Shown: positions 25,565 to 38,745 of the stretch, one piece after another
How positions within the stretch are numbered: position 1 is the stretch's first letter
Layout: the number at the start of each line of letters is the position of its first letter
Origin: Rhyacophila brunnea
Taxonomy: Eukaryota; Arthropoda; Insecta; Trichoptera; Rhyacophilidae
DNA: 64,000 nt
NCBI GenBank assembly: GCA_022495005.1
Contig: JAGYXB010001996.1
Coordinates: forward strand, 992,001 to 1,056,000
Reading direction: 5' to 3'
Position numbers and translations under genes: made by a program
The notes under the pieces: model-generated
What the model saw: only the letters and a program-made list of their open reading frames with translations
Database searches by the model: none
What the model was told of the DNA's origin: nothing

Positions 25565-25805
25565 AACGTCCTCTTAACTATTATGGCTTGGTTTAGGCAC
25601 GATTTTATTGAATTTTAAAAAAAAACTAACAAGCATAATCAGAAAATTGTATTCTTCGAAAACAAATAAGTATAACTTACTGACAAAGTTTAGTGTGCAC
25701 TATTTATCACTTCACCACTGTCAATTACCCAAGAATAGATAATAGCTAAATTCTCACATTTCATCTAAATTTAAAAAACAGCCTACCTCCACCATTCCTC
25801 ACTAG
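25565..25805. mobile_element. Fragment of hAT-like family A
   Basis: Family interior plus CAGCCTACCTCCACCATTCC at the right end. The left end is missing. Confidence 0.5.
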
Positions 25806-26233
25806 GAGATCCTTATCAGTACTCATACACTAGCAAAAAACTACTACCATGATTCCGTCAAAAACTCGGAACAATAAAAAGAAGTAGGTATTATAGATTT
25901 TCCCATCAATTGGCAAAAATTAAAGACGCCCTAATACAGGAAGACATAAGAAGTATTCGTCCGACAACATCCGATATTAGAAAACTAACGTTGTACCGAT
26001 ATCCGCTAATTACCGCAATACTACGGCTCGACAACTAGGGCTGTCACATCGATACTTGGTATCTGTAACGTATTGGAAGAAAATTATAAGAAACTTTTTA
26101 ATATTAAAATGTTGTGCTTTATTATTGTGCAAAATGTGGCGCTATAAAATTAATTTGGTAAGTACAAAAAGTTTTGAAAATAGCATTGGTATAATCGCAC
26201 CCCATTTCGCGATTTGGTTATGCATTTAAAATA

Positions 26234-26700
26234 ATTACAAGATAAAAAGAACTTTTTGTATACGTTTTTAAATTTTCTGTTGAATTATTATGCTAAATAT
26301 GCTCAAACTTGTACTTGATATGAAGTAAGTAAAAAACAAACAAACAAACAAATATAGAATACTTACTGAAATGTCATTTTGACATTTCATTTTGATTTCC
26401 ATAGTAACGCACGTATATATTAATAATTTAGTTGCTAGGGCTACCCCCTTAGCAACCAATGGTCTTTTACTTTTTACGGATTTTTCTGAAATAACTTTCC
26501 ATACAAAACAGAATTAACTGAAATTCAATTCTGCTTAATAATGGCTAAAAGTATTATAAGAATGCATTGGCATCGTGTTTTGATATATTCTAAAGTTTCA
26601 AATGTCTAGCTAGTCGGGAAGTTAGTTAAAAATCGATTGCAAGATTTTTACTGGACAAACAACCACCGGACAAACAAGAATATGAGCTAATATAAACGAT
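26234..26700 (-). repeat. Family C, copy 3
   Basis: Full-length copy with ACAAGATAAAAAGAACTTTT at one end and the GTTGCTAGGGCTACCCCCTT hairpin region. It includes a 63-codon frame that is similar in other copies. Confidence 0.65.
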
Positions 26701-26826
26701 GTAAAAAATAGCTACTCATCACGGGCTGGGTTGGATGTTTTTGACACATCGACTCGAAACATCTGTTAAATTATTAATTTCAGAAAGTGTTATTGATTTT
26801 AATAAAACGCCATTCCATAGTACTAA

Positions 26827-27357
26827 TTATTCTACTCTTGTTAAATATTAACTGGACCGGTTTCATCCGCCTCAGAGGGACATTTTCAACAAGTAAATAA
26901 TATATGACAAACAGACATTTATACAAAGCAATTTAAAAAAAAATTACAATAAAAATAGATTCCTAGTAATGATTCATTGTGAAATATTAATATTCAATTT
27001 GTTCATTTTAATTACCTAAATGTGATTATAATGTTGTCTGATAAGCTAATTAAATGTAGGTATATTATGTTTTAATTGTGAATGTTTTTGTCTTTTTTTA
27101 AATTGATTAGTATAAATGTGTGTTTGCTGTATATTCTTTACTATCTTTACTATAGACATACCATCATAAATCGTCTGGTGTTCGAATTTAGAGCTAAGCT
27201 TATCACAGTAAGTATAAAAAGTATTGAATGGTTTATCAAATGTTATCATGTGGCGCCCTCACTCAGCAGACAACTTATACTGGTGGATCTATACTTGAAA
27301 ATGTCCCTCTGAGGCCGACGAAACCGGTCCAGTTAATATTTAATAAAAGTGGAATAA
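26827..27357. mobile_element. Element with about 60-bp inverted ends
   Basis: The left block TAAATATTAACTGGACCGGT through CTCAGAGGGACATTTTC is mirrored at the right (GAAAATGTCCCTCTGAGG, ACCGGTCCAGTTAATATTTA). There are few mismatches. No target duplication was fixed and no transposase is present. Confidence 0.7.
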
Positions 27358-28107
27358 CTTAAATTAATAATACAGTGTATGTCTACCAAGAATTGGCAGT
27401 TAACACCATAAAAGAAATGTATAACAGTGTATTTAGAAACAAAGCACTATCTATTTCAAATCTATATGCTTTATCAGAAGCAAAAATATCGAGAGAGAAA
27501 ACTATGCTGAAAATAATTACAAATATACTAGAGCAACTTAATCGACAATCAGCATTTGAATATTACAACTAGGGAAGAATTATTATCAAAAGATTCGATA
27601 CTGACAAAAATGTATTGATACCCTTTTGACGGCCCTACCGACAACACGAGCGTGCGATAAAACGGATTAATTTAAACGCAAATTAAAGGTTAGGTTATAA
27701 AAATAAATCGGAAACGCTTAAAGAACTAGCAATGATGGAGTATTAAACATTGTAATGAGAAGGTCGGGGAGGTTTAGAATGAATTAATTAATAATAATTA
27801 GACCACGTCATGCCTTTTTACATCAAGCAAAGTTTTAAGTAAACTGAGATCATTATGTATTGATAAATGAGTAGGTACCTATATGACATCAAAAATGCTG
27901 AAGTCAGTTTGGCTGCAGCTGAGATAATCGGTTTTTAAATAAATCACAGTTTTCAAAATACTCTTGCTTACAAGATAATTGGTGTACCTATCATTTTTTA
28001 TTTCTTTCACATTATTTAAAGTATAATAAAAATTTTGATATTGTGTTATATTCAATGTTTTGAATAAGTACTTTTACTTAGAGTTAAAAATGATTTTCTC
28101 AATTTAA

Positions 28108-28477
28108 AGCGTCAATTACATTGAGCTACTTTACGAGCTGTTTGTTGGCGAATTTAAAAGCGGGCAATTCAGCTACTGCGATTGTGATGATGACACACAA
28201 AACTTTCCATTCGCTGAGAAGCCAAAAGCCAGCGACTATTTTGACAGAACGTAGTTCGTTTTTTTACCGGGAGGTTGCTACTGCGCTCTACTGCGCAGAC
28301 GCAGTAGGCCCACACGCCGGCGTGTAGGGTGTAAAGTTGACCGGCTTTCAACTTATCTCTGTAGATTGTTTACAATCTGCTTGTTAGCTTGTTCAATTAT
28401 TACACTGGGCGACTTTACAGGCAGATTGTAAATTCGCCAACAAACAGCTCGTAAAGTAGCTCAATTTAATTGACGCA
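28108..28477. mobile_element. Harbinger-like MITE, copy 2 (TAA duplication)
   Basis: Ends are GCGTCAATTACATTGAGCTA and its mirror, with TAA on both sides (28105-28107, 28478-28480). It shares CACGCCGGCGTG and AAGTTGACCGGCTTTCAACT blocks with 2046-2317, where they lie in opposite order, and carries an extra central 100 bp. Confidence 0.7.
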
Positions 28478-29612
28478 TAAGGTATTTCTACAAATTAAAA
28501 TATCTATTTATTTTGCTTACATGTGACAAAATCTATGATACACAAAAATAACACAATTCTTTAAAAGAACTTTTACCTGCAACCACAGACTTATTATTCA
28601 CCACATAAACCAGCGATTTCCAAACTGGGAGGCACGGAGTGTTGCAAAGGGAGGCGCGAAAAGTTTAACACAAATGTAGCGACGCCGCCCCGGTACTTCT
28701 CCAGAATTTACTTCTTCATACAGAAACAATTTGTCAGATCAATTACTACGTGATTTCGGTACGTAACCATCGAAACATTAAAACTTGTGATTTATAAAAA
28801 TGGGGAAGAGAGGGTATTAGAACGTTTAAAAACAATTAATTAAAAATTCCAGCTAAATAAAATCGATCTATATCTATTGTTGACTATTAAAAACTATATT
28901 AATTAATTTAATAGTTTGCTCGCAGGATTTTTATATATTTCAGTTGATCCACAAATAAATGCATGAATAAGAAATTTTCACAATAACACACTTGTGCATA
29001 CGACATCACTAGTATCAAAGATTATCTGATTATAGAGAATGTACCCCGAAAAGTGCGAAGGCCTACAACAGTGAAAGTGACGAGTTACGGTAAGAACAAT
29101 ATTCAATTGCACCGGCTAGCTGTTAAATTTCCGAGCTCCGCAGTGAGTCGTATCCGTTCGTCGTTCGCTAGTTAATATGTGTGAGAGAATTAATTCATTT
29201 TTAAGACACCTGCATTCACAACACCTGATAAGGCGGTAAATCTCTTAAAGAAAGTCGAATTGTACAAGCAACCTCTTAAATTAATTGACGCTAATTGCGT
29301 CCTTGCTGACGTTGTGCCTGGTAACATTCAAGGACTACTTTCCTATTCACCCTATTTCCTATTACCCGGTGTTGAAAAGTTGTCACGAATTAAATGTTTA
29401 AACAAACATTGATGCTTCGTTACTTCGAATAATGTTTAATTCTCTGAACTTGCCTGTAATCTCGAATGGAAACAAAACTATTCTAGGTTTGTAAATAACC
29501 CCAAGGTGGAGTAATAGTACTTAGAGAAGGTTTAAATCCCGCATCTAGTAAAAACCGTGATAGAAAGCACTCGATGGATTGAACAAGTAACTAAGTTGTC
29601 CACTGAGTGAAA
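28478..29612. other. Intronic, mostly unassigned
   Basis: CAGCGATTTCCAAACTGGGA at 28611 resembles a hAT end, but no partner was found. No gene is visible. Confidence 0.4.
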
Positions 29613-29700
29613 CGCCCACGATGGCCGAGTGGTAACGTGTCGGCTTATTGTGTCATGGATCGAATCCCGGGTCTGGCAAAAAATCACTTGTATAGTATGT
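29613..29700 (+). mobile_element. tRNA-derived SINE, head only
   Basis: CACGATGGCCGAGTGGTAAC followed by GGATCGAATCCCGGGTCTGG. The SINE body is missing after about 85 bp. Confidence 0.65.
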
Positions 29701-30619
29701 TTTATTTTATAAAATAGAAACACTTCCGGTTTAATATTTATTCAGAGTTCAGAGATTTAATCAATAATAACAGAGAATACTTCAAACGGTACACGAAAAT
29801 AGATTAACAAGTTTAGTTTCAAAAATAGAGGACCTGTACGATCAAAAGGGTCAAAGCTAAGCTGACTGGCTGTAAGACTTAAAAAAATACAAAGTTAACA
29901 TAGAGTTAAATCATCATCCGTCTACATAGCGCTTGCGACGTCCAGTAAATGGGCAGCACCATCTATGGGTCTCTTTTCGAAGTCACGCCGCTACACTTGT
30001 TATTTTATCATGTGTGTTTGGACTCAAGAGTAGATCTGCCTAACAATAACGGACAATACGATCGAGTCGATAGCTGAATCGATCCGTTTAGCTACTATGT
30101 AAAGACGGCACTATTGCTCACGACGATCGGAGCTGATCATTGATTTTGTTTTTGTCTTAGGTCTTTCCGTGTAATTCGACCACGTCATACTATGATCATA
30201 TTAGTAACGAAAATCTTAAAAACCGCCAAAAAATATGTGACATAGAGTCGTGTCTCAAAAATGAATTCATTAATACAACTGGTAACCCTATCACTACTCT
30301 CAAGTTACGCCGATTAAATTATGCCCCCCCCCTATTAAAGATTTAATTGATTTCATCAAAACGTCCTCCCCCTTGATGAGCATTTAGAGCAGAGGCGTGC
30401 AATTTCATTCAGGCGATTAACATCAACCTCAATCATAAAATCATTGCATATCAGATGAAATTTATTTGACAGGCTTTGAATATTGATAACAAAACTAAAA
30501 AATGAATTATTGTATAGAACGGAAACTTTCAGACTTAGGTACTCCGAGATGCATAGAGTGTTGACTTACGTTAAATTAAAATCGAAATATAGTCCAAATT
30601 ACATGCATAGATCAATTAA

Positions 30620-31135
30620 ATATCAAATCAAATTTATTTATTTTACCTATAATGAACATAACAAATTATAAATTCAAAACGTTCACGACATGACATAAAA
30701 TAAGTGTTAATAATTTAAAAAAATAAAAATACAGAGAAGTGTGAGTTAATAATACAATAAGTAATAAAATAAGAAAATAAATAAAATAACAAAATAAAAG
30801 TAGATGGTAGCACACAGAGTGAACTTTGATAGACCTATCTTAAAAACTTATAAAACAACGTCCACCTAAATTCACACTCACGTAAGTGGAATATATCAAT
30901 ATACGAAGCGATTTCATTAAACATGGTTACTGCCCTCCCAATTGGCATTACTAATGGCAGGTTAGATCTGCACCGTGGGAGAACAAACAACGGATGCCCT
31001 CGATTCCTAAGGTAATTATCAGACACACAAGCCAACACCACCAAGAATGGCAGAGTTCACATTTACGCCACGTATAAGTCTGAAAAAATATGTAGCTAAA
31101 TAAAGATCCCTTCTAAATATAATGACAGCTACAAA
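30620..31135 (-). pseudogene. CR1/L2-like LINE 3' end, copy 1
   Basis: The minus-strand frame contains CVSDNYLRNRGHPLFVLPRC and YIDIFHLRE, the typical C-terminal tail of CR1/L2-type LINE ORF2. A 3' UTR follows, ending in an ATTTGATTTGAT-type tail. The same 3' end, in plus orientation, is at 47195-47785. The 5' part is lost. Confidence 0.7.
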
Positions 31136-31299
31136 CTTTTAATTAGTGAATCGCTTTCCACAATCATCGTTGTTACCATTTTATAAACTTCAATTTCCCG
31201 ATAATCATTCAATATGTTTAATTGAAATATAATGGAACTGCATAATGTAAGTTGAATAGTTATAAATTTTATTAATAATAACTGTTAATACAAACTTTA

Positions 31300-32622
31300 A
31301 ATAAATTTTTTTTTTTTTTTGTGATTTTACCGAGGCTTTGACTGCGACTCGCTGTCATATCGCCTCTTCTCTTCTAGAAGGGGATCCGTCGATCAGGTCC
31401 TCACTCCTATTCTGTTAAATAACTTTACAATTTTGCCTAACTCTTCCGTCTTACCCACCGCCAGGACACCCTTCAATTCGTCGACATTCTCATAGATATC
31501 TGCAATTCGCAGCTGTACTCTGTGAACTTCATATTTGGGGCATTGCAATGCTATATGTACAATGTCCTCTAAAACATGACATTCATCGCAGAGCTGCGAT
31601 TCGCTTCTTCCCATGAGGACATCAAATCTTTTGCCCATGGTGTGCCCTGTTCTTAGCCTCAGTATTAACTTAAGCTCATTCCTCGTCAAAGAAGACTCTA
31701 CAAACCAGGGCACCTCTCGTGGTGTTGGTAGAATCGACTTACTCCATTTCCCTTTTTCTAATGATGCCCTATGGTGAAAATCTATCCACATACTATGGCA
31801 CATTTTCTTTATAGCCTCATTCCAGTCCAGGTTTTCTGGTATCCACTGATATGGTACCCCTGAATGGCCGGCTACCTTTGCCAGCTCATCTGCCCTTTCA
31901 TTTCCCTCAATGCCCATGTGCGATGGGATCCATTGAAGGCATAGATCTCCTCCTCTATTTTTCTTGGCGTCGATCTGGTCAAGGATGTGGTATGCTATGG
32001 TTTTACTGTTATGTGAGCGAGTTGCTGCGGCAATATGTTGTAAAGCGCTTTTAGAGTCTGTTAAAATGACAGCGGATTGCGCCGAGAAATCATCGCTTAA
32101 AGTGTATTTAATTGCTTCGTTTATCGCGATGAGTTCCGCCGTCATTATTGGTATTGCTGGGTTTAGCTTCCAGCTCTTGTTTATACCTACTTCTGGTATC
32201 ACAAGAGCTGCTCCTGCTCTATTCTGATCTTTGGATCCATCTGTATAAAGGTGGCTCCATCCTGCGTACCTCTCTGTCAGCATTTTTTCGACACGCTCTC
32301 TTCCTTTATCGGATACTATGCTCCGTTTTGGTTTGTCTATTCCTTTGACCTCTAGTTGGATAACAGAGCTGAGGTCGTAGGTACCAACTGGCCTCCTCAG
32401 CGAATACATACCTAGGCATTTTGTATTTAATACCTCCCAACTTTCTGTGGCTTTTAGGATTCCTACCAGTAGAGGGAGCTTTCTTTTCTCATAATATGTA
32501 TTGCTTTCAACAACTTTAAATAATTTAATCGTTGCTTTATCAGAACGGCTAACTGAATTTATTACTATTGATTGATGCATTGTGGATACAGTATACCTAC
32601 TACCTAGACATAAATAAGGCAT
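31300..32622 (-). pseudogene. LINE 3' end with RNase H domain
   Basis: The longest open frame in the window, 409 codons. An RNase HI domain spans about residues 122-250 with all four acidic residues: D128 in YTDGS, E163 in TAELIAI, D189 in LTDSKSA and D245 in NERADELA, plus H235. A Cys/His cluster CDECHVLEDIVH..C follows near residue 350. The minus strand ends in 15 A (31306-31320), a poly(A) tail. Reverse transcriptase and endonuclease are missing, so it is 5'-truncated. The RNase H places it with I/R1/Loa-type LINEs. The first 40 or so codons lie in a repeat also found at 33186-33345. Confidence 0.85.
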
Positions 32623-33002
32623 ACTGGATTCGTATATTTACTTATTGACATACCACGAACTTCGCATATCATTGAAATTAGCCTCTATTTACGACATTAA
32701 ATGTCTGTTGATAAGAAAATCATAAGAAGATCATAAATGGCCTCCATAGAGTTCAGGTTAAGCTTCAAATACACTCTATGACGATCGGTCATATATATGT
32801 CGAAAAACCCGTTTCTTATGTTGGCGTCCTGTGTCATAGGGTGTCACAGAGTGTAAATACGATGTCATAGCTGTCATACAATATGTATGTATAAATGTCG
32901 GAATGGCATAGATTTGATCATAGACACTAAAACGCTCTTAGCATATATGTGCCCGATCGTCATATAGTCTATTTGAACCTTTATATTTACATATTTTTGA
33001 TT

Positions 33003-33175
33003 TTACAAGAAATGGATGTTAGCCACTTGCTCAACCTATTAGGGCAGTGGGCCTATAAAACTCCGGGTTCAAATACACATTGAAAAACAACATGTGAATT
33101 TACCAGATCCGGAATTAGAATCCGGAACCTACGACATTATAAACAGAGACGTTACCGCTCGGCCATCGTGGGTTT
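33003..33175 (-). mobile_element. tRNA-derived SINE, copy 3
   Basis: Minus strand: CACGATGGCCGAGCGGTAAC, then GGTTCCGGATTCTAATTCCG, ATCTGGTAAATTCACATG, and a body ending GTTGAGCAAGTGGCTAACAT. Confidence 0.8.
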
Positions 33176-33185
33176 AATTAAGTTA

Positions 33186-33345
33186 AAATAATTTAATCTT
33201 TACTTTATCAGTAGTTAACTAAACTAATCGAAGCATTGCGGATACAGTATACGTAGTAAGACACTAAGTATACTGGATTCGTATATTTTTAATGACATGG
33301 CACGAATTTCGTATATTATGAAAATGGCATCTGTTTACGATAGTA
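33186..33345 (-). repeat. Second copy of the segment at 32518-32700
   Basis: Shares GGATACAGTATAC and TACTGGATTCGTATATTT with the 5' edge of the RNase H LINE. It shows that edge is part of a separate or longer repeat. Confidence 0.55.
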
Positions 33346-34600
33346 ATAATTTATTTATTTATGTAAGAATACAAAACATTGTGGACATAACAAATCTAAA
33401 TTCAAGACGTACACAACATGAGATTTAGATTATAACAAATATTACCCTCACAAGAGAGAAGAAGAGATTATAGAATATAATAATAATAACAGAAAACAAA
33501 AATCAAAACATACTTATTAAGTACAATAGTTTAATACAGAAAAATAAAGTTTCAAAAACAAAATGCAAAGTACATCATTGAAAATGTCTATGTCTTTAGG
33601 GAGCGCATTTACTAATCTAGCACCCCTCGCTAATGGTGCCTGATAGGCTTGACACGAGGAAACGGTTCCGATCCAGAATAAATCATGGCTGCGACCACGT
33701 AGGTAATTGACAGGCGCATGTAAATTCAAATTTATTAGAACACCAGGATTAGAAACCATCCCTCGCGCTAACAAGCAAAAGTGTTTAAAGAGCAGAAGAG
33801 ACCGACGAGATTCAAGAGAGTGAAAAGTAAGCATGCCTTGTAGAAAGGCAGTCGGGAAATAATCATTTCATAAATTATCGAAAGGAAAATAGTTAAATGT
33901 CTTAAAATAAAGACATCGAAGAAATTTCTTCTGGACGCGTTCTAAAATAAGCTTATAGGAAACCTCATACGGACACCAAATAATCGACCCATATTCAAGA
34001 ATGCTACGTACTAATGAGACGTAGAGTGTACGTAAGACATTTGGATTCTTGAATGGTTAGGATTGTCGCATGATGAATCCTAGAAGCTTACTCGCAAGTA
34101 GAGCCGCAGAAGTTATATGCGAGTGAAAAGATAATGATGAATCAAAAATTATCCCAAGATCTTTCGCCTCAGATTGACGCTTTAATGAACTTCTTGACAT
34201 AATATAATTATATTTAATCGGGGTTTTCGACCTAGAAAACGTAATACAAAAACATTTGTCAGTATTAAATTCTAATTTATAGGCCATCCATGGACTGAAA
34301 CCGTATGCGATTTCGAACTGTGTGCCATACTAAGATTATCTTTTCTGTTCATGGAAATATATTTTCACAAAGATATTATAAGCATCTGATCGTATCCGTT
34401 TATACCATACACTTACACTTACAAATGTAGTGAAAATATATTTTCATGAATAAAAATCATAAGTTTACTATGGCACACGGATCTAAACCGCATACGGTTC
34501 TAGTCCATGGATTGCCTCTTATTCTTTATTGACCAACTTTCAAGTGAACAGAGATTTCGCTGTAATATGCAAAAGTCCAACTCATTGCGAATCGGTGCAT
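33345..34600 (-). pseudogene. CR1/L2-like LINE fragment with nested MITE
   Basis: Reading down the minus strand: LQRNLCSLESWS (near 34550), a MITE insertion, then MAYKLEFNTDKC, EAKDLGIIFDSSLSFHSHI and ASKLLGFIMRQS (thumb region after the YADD box), stops, and near 33830-33520 RRSLLLFKHFCLLARG and DIDIFNDVLCILFLKLYF (C-terminus). It is broken by stops and frameshifts. Confidence 0.75.
34288..34510. mobile_element. MITE inserted in a LINE
   Basis: Inverted ends CCATGGACTGAAACCGTATG and its mirror, with matching GTGTGCCATA and GAAAATATATTTTCA inside. It separates two parts of the same LINE reading frame. The duplication is unclear. Confidence 0.7.
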
Positions 34601-35694
34601 AATATTAACATTGTTGATGAATTTGCGTATACGTATAATTGATAGCTAAAATATTTCGATTCCCGCAAATGCTTGCAAAATATGAATAGTTGTTTAGTTG
34701 GTATTTGCGTGGATACTCGCGAATTATTTGACCCAACGTGTTGAACAAATTGCCAACAAACAATCCTCGTAAAAATCTCTTTAAAGAGCTCCGCATTAGG
34801 GCGGAAATGGTAATTTACCTTTTACTAGATTTGGTAATTATTGCTGATTTTCAAATGCTAAATGGTCGCACTGCCAATTGATGTCCGTCGTATAATTTAC
34901 ACCGCCAATCAGCTGACCAGACGCGAACCGAACACCCCATAATTAAAAGGATAAGAATGTAAAACGATACGCGCGCCTCTCGCGGGATTTGCCCGAACCA
35001 ACCAGGAGATAATTGAAACGAACTATAAATTAAATACGTAATAAATATGCGAACAGACTACACAGCTACCCTGATTACGGTAATAGTTTTGATTTCAATA
35101 CCCAAGAAAGAAATTCCGTCAAAAATCAAAGTTAAGAATCTCAACGTAACTGCAAACAATGCTATCAATTTTAATTAGTTTCGACAGTCCACGTCGTATA
35201 AAAGCAAGCACTTTAATCAAACAACATTCCACAAGACCAAGCGTCGCTGCTTCCGATGAAACAGTAAAAATAATTCCACGAATAGTTTTAACCAGGGTCT
35301 CTTAACCATTGTGAGCTGTGACCTAAATCTATACATTCCTAATAATTTTGGTTCGCGACCAAAGATTTATTTTCCGTCCGAGCGATTTTTCTTCAATATA
35401 TTTTCTCCATCCATAATCCGAGAGAGAAGAAAGTCGAAGGCTTTTTGTAACATTTTTCCTCTAAAAATAATCATCTTCAAATGTCTGTACAAATTATTGT
35501 TATTGTTGAAAATTTTCCATGACCCATATTTCGTCCGAATTATTAGATACTATTTATTTCAATATAGAACAATCATCGTTTCTACAAACAGTAAAGTTGA
35601 CCGTGTTGCACTCGAAGTATGAGAAATCAATCACTCGCTCTAAGATCGAAATTTAGTTTAGTATCACGGCTTGAATACAGTGGGCCTTGATTGT
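34600..35694. other. Intronic, mostly unassigned
   Basis: TATAAAAGCAAGC near 35197 looks like a TATA box but no gene follows. AATTTTGGTTCGCGACCAAAG (35336) is shared in inverted form with 43960, so this part is a repeat. Confidence 0.4.
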
Positions 35695-35885
35695 CACAAA
35701 TATTACTAGAAGCGCCGAACGCCCACTTTAAGTTGTGGTGCCACAAAAGAATAAGAAGAAGAATGATTATCATATAAATATGTACTCAACCATTATTTTT
35801 TCGCCTGCGGTGCTACTGTTTTATTAAATGGTATGAAGTTTATATTAGGTACCAATTTTCAGCACACTATTTTATATTGAAAATA
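35695..35885. repeat. Interspersed repeat J, copy 1
   Basis: Shares CACTTTAAGTTGTG and TTTTCGCCTGCGGTGCTA with 42020-42205 in the same orientation. Class unknown. Confidence 0.5.
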
Positions 35886-36138
35886 ACGTATTCTTTAACA
35901 ATTGTTACCATATGTTTGATGCGTATGCGACCATATGCGTGATTTTAGATAGTTTAGACAGAAAATATGACGTAGTTAGACCGACGCCGAGCGAGAGAAA
36001 ACGATGCAATAAGCTTCATGTAAGAGCAGTCGGAAATAATAACGGTAGGTAACGATAATTTAATTTACCCTATCTAATTCGTGCGCAGTAGAAGAAATCG
36101 CAATCTGCGCAATTTCACGGTTAAGTAAGAGTTGTTCC

Positions 36139-36803
36139 ACCGGACAAAACAGAACATAACTAAACAGAACACGAAGAAATAGAACTGTTGAAAACAGAAC
36201 AGCCAGTGGAAAAAAACATTATTTTTTTGTCGTATCTATTTATTAATTAAACATTTATAAAATTTATAAAAGAAATATTTAATATAAGTACCTATATAAT
36301 CTCTGCATGTTGGCCATTCGGTGTAAAAACCTCAATTTGTCTGCTAGATTTTGATAATCATGCACAACTCTACAGAATAATTAAACTTATTATTTTTAAC
36401 CAAGCATTTTATAATAGATTGATTAAGACTAGATATAACCAGCTTGCCGGCAACACCGAGTTGAGTCCCGTTTAAAACTCATTCACTGCTGACTAGATAA
36501 TGATTTTTTAATTACCACCTTTAAAATGCACGTTAATTACATCGATCGGTCGCCTGGTCATTACGCGCCAGGTGCGTCTTCAGCGTCCAAAGTATTAATT
36601 GAGGCTTTCCAGTGATTAGAAAATTTGATTTTTACGACGTATTGAAAACATGTGTTATAAAAAATCTATAGGTACAACATAATATAGAGATACGACAATT
36701 TCAATATTAAATGTCATATTTTTTCTGAAATGTCAGTTCTGTTTATCGGTGTTCTGTTTTGTCACCGTTCTGTTTCTTCGTGTTCTGTTTATTCATGAAA
36801 CCA
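36139..36803. repeat. Fold-back element with tandem-repeat arms, copy K2
   Basis: The left arm CCGGACAAAACAGAACATAA and following diverged units mirror the right arm GTTCTGTTTTGTCACCGTTC. The middle shares CAGCTTGCCGGCAAC and GACAATTTCAATATTAAAT with K1. Confidence 0.65.
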
Positions 36804-37724
36804 TAAATTCTATTCGACTTGAATGCTCTTCTCCCATTCATTAATGGGCCTAATGGTTTCTGCCATTTTTCCGTCATATAAATTACACATAGGTAACCAA
36901 AAGGATCATCCATATTATATTATCTAAAGTGGTGTTTCTCCAAAAAATATCAAAAAATCTACAAATCAAATAAGTTATCGTGTAATTAATTATTATTGGT
37001 CGTTACAATGTTGTACATAGGCACTTAAAGAGTAGTGCCCCGGGGTTCGTCGGCTCCCTTTCAACCACCATCCGACGCATTAAACTTCATAATATTCTTA
37101 ATTGATTTTATGAGTGGTCGCTCAATGCATACAAACGATTGCCAATGGCACGGGCAACCAATAATGCATACAAATCGGACATTGAAGCGACCCACGGCGG
37201 CCAGGAAGAGGACATGTAACAATTATTAAACGATGGAATATAACTAAAATAATAGTATTGTTTTGCGCAAATAATAATAAAATACAAGCTGCTCGGAACT
37301 TCTCTATATGGAAGCAAATTTAATGGTGTATCAGATTTACTATTTGGCGGTGAAAAATATATACTAGGTTGTTGTTAAAATTAATTTGTAAATAAGTTAA
37401 TAACATTTCGCTTTGCACACTTCACATGCCATTTTGTTAGATGGCAATTCTTAGATCTATAAATGTATCACAAGTCGACAGACAAATTACATTTAAAAAT
37501 TCTGAGGGCACCCAAGGTTTTCAAATTCTTAGCAATCAATAAGTAAAGAAAAATAAATTATTACGTTTTAAAAATGTCACTTTCTGGCGTTAGAGAATAA
37601 CATAATTATTGTCATATAAATGTAAATTGTATGCAGTCTGTATGGGATCTTCGTTTGGTTTTCTTTTTTAAATCTTGTATAAAATGAGTGGTGGTCAAAA
37701 TAATGCGTTTTGAATTAGGAACGG
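36804..37724. other. Intronic, nothing recognised
   Basis: No gene or bounded repeat supported. GCATACAAA occurs twice near 37130 and 37165. Confidence 0.4.
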
Positions 37725-38206
37725 TTACAAGATAAAAAGAACTTTTTATATGCCACGTTTTTAAATTTTCTGTTGAATCATATAAACTTGACAATTATGT
37801 GTATTAATAAATACTTTTTTTGTACTTGATAGAAATAGGTACTGAATAAATATTATAGAATACTGAAATGTCATTTTGACATTTCATTTTGATTTCCATA
37901 GTAACGCACGTATATATTAATAATTTAGTTGCTAGAACCACCCCCTTAGCAACCATTAATAGTATTTTACTTTTTGCGGATTTCTTCCGAAATAGCTTTT
38001 CATACAAAACAGAATTAACTGAAAATTAATTCAATTCTACTTAAAGATGGTTAAAAGTATTAAAAGAATGCATTGGCATCGTATTCTGACATATTCTAAA
38101 AGTTTCAAATGTCTAGCTAGTCGGGAAGTTAGTTAAAAATCGATTGCAAGATTTGTACTGGATAAACAACCACCGGACAAACAAGAATACGAGCTAAGAA
38201 AAACGT
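37725..38206 (-). repeat. Family C, copy 4
   Basis: Same ends and hairpin as the other copies, including ACGCACGTATATATTAATAA and CAACCACCGGACAAACAAG. Confidence 0.65.
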
Positions 38207-38745
38207 GGTAAAATACCCATTAAGTATGACGATTACGCGAAATCTCTTTAGTGCGAATTAAGTCAATATTATGAACACACGTTTGTTTGTGGCGTTTTTT
38301 AGAAGCGCTACCTCAAAAAAACGCCAGGATATGCGTGACCCCGGAAAGTGGTGTAACTTTTTCATTAGATATCTATGCGTCACGTCCAAATATTTTTATT
38401 TTTGTCTAGTGCATTTATTCTATATACTAGACTGCTATTGGCCGCTATCAAGGTTAGTTTGTCATATTTATGTATTGAGGTATTATAATAATTGTTACAA
38501 TACCCGCCGATAGCAGTATTGTGTATTGAATAGATGCGCTTGTAATATTTGTCATGTTACCACATTAAAAAGAAAATTGTGTATGACACTATGACTAACC
38601 TACGGACTGCTTCAGACGCACATGTTTCAAGTCAGTCGTACTCGTACATGAACGACTCCTATCTATCTAGCTCCAGCTCATACAACTTCAGCGTACCTAA
38701 CCTTCGTCTTCTTATTATTGCGATGGCGAAACAACCCAACTATAA

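Noticed and set aside
28611..28660. hAT-type end CAGCGATTTCCAAACTGGG
   Set aside because: No partner end or duplication found; similar single ends at 1954, 49288 and 53831 were also left out.
35197..35205. TATA box (TATAAAAGC)
   Set aside because: The only ATG soon after is followed by an in-frame stop; no gene follows.
35311..35622. 103-codon frame
   Set aside because: Its start lies in a segment repeated inverted at 43960, and the residue make-up is that of translated AT-rich DNA.
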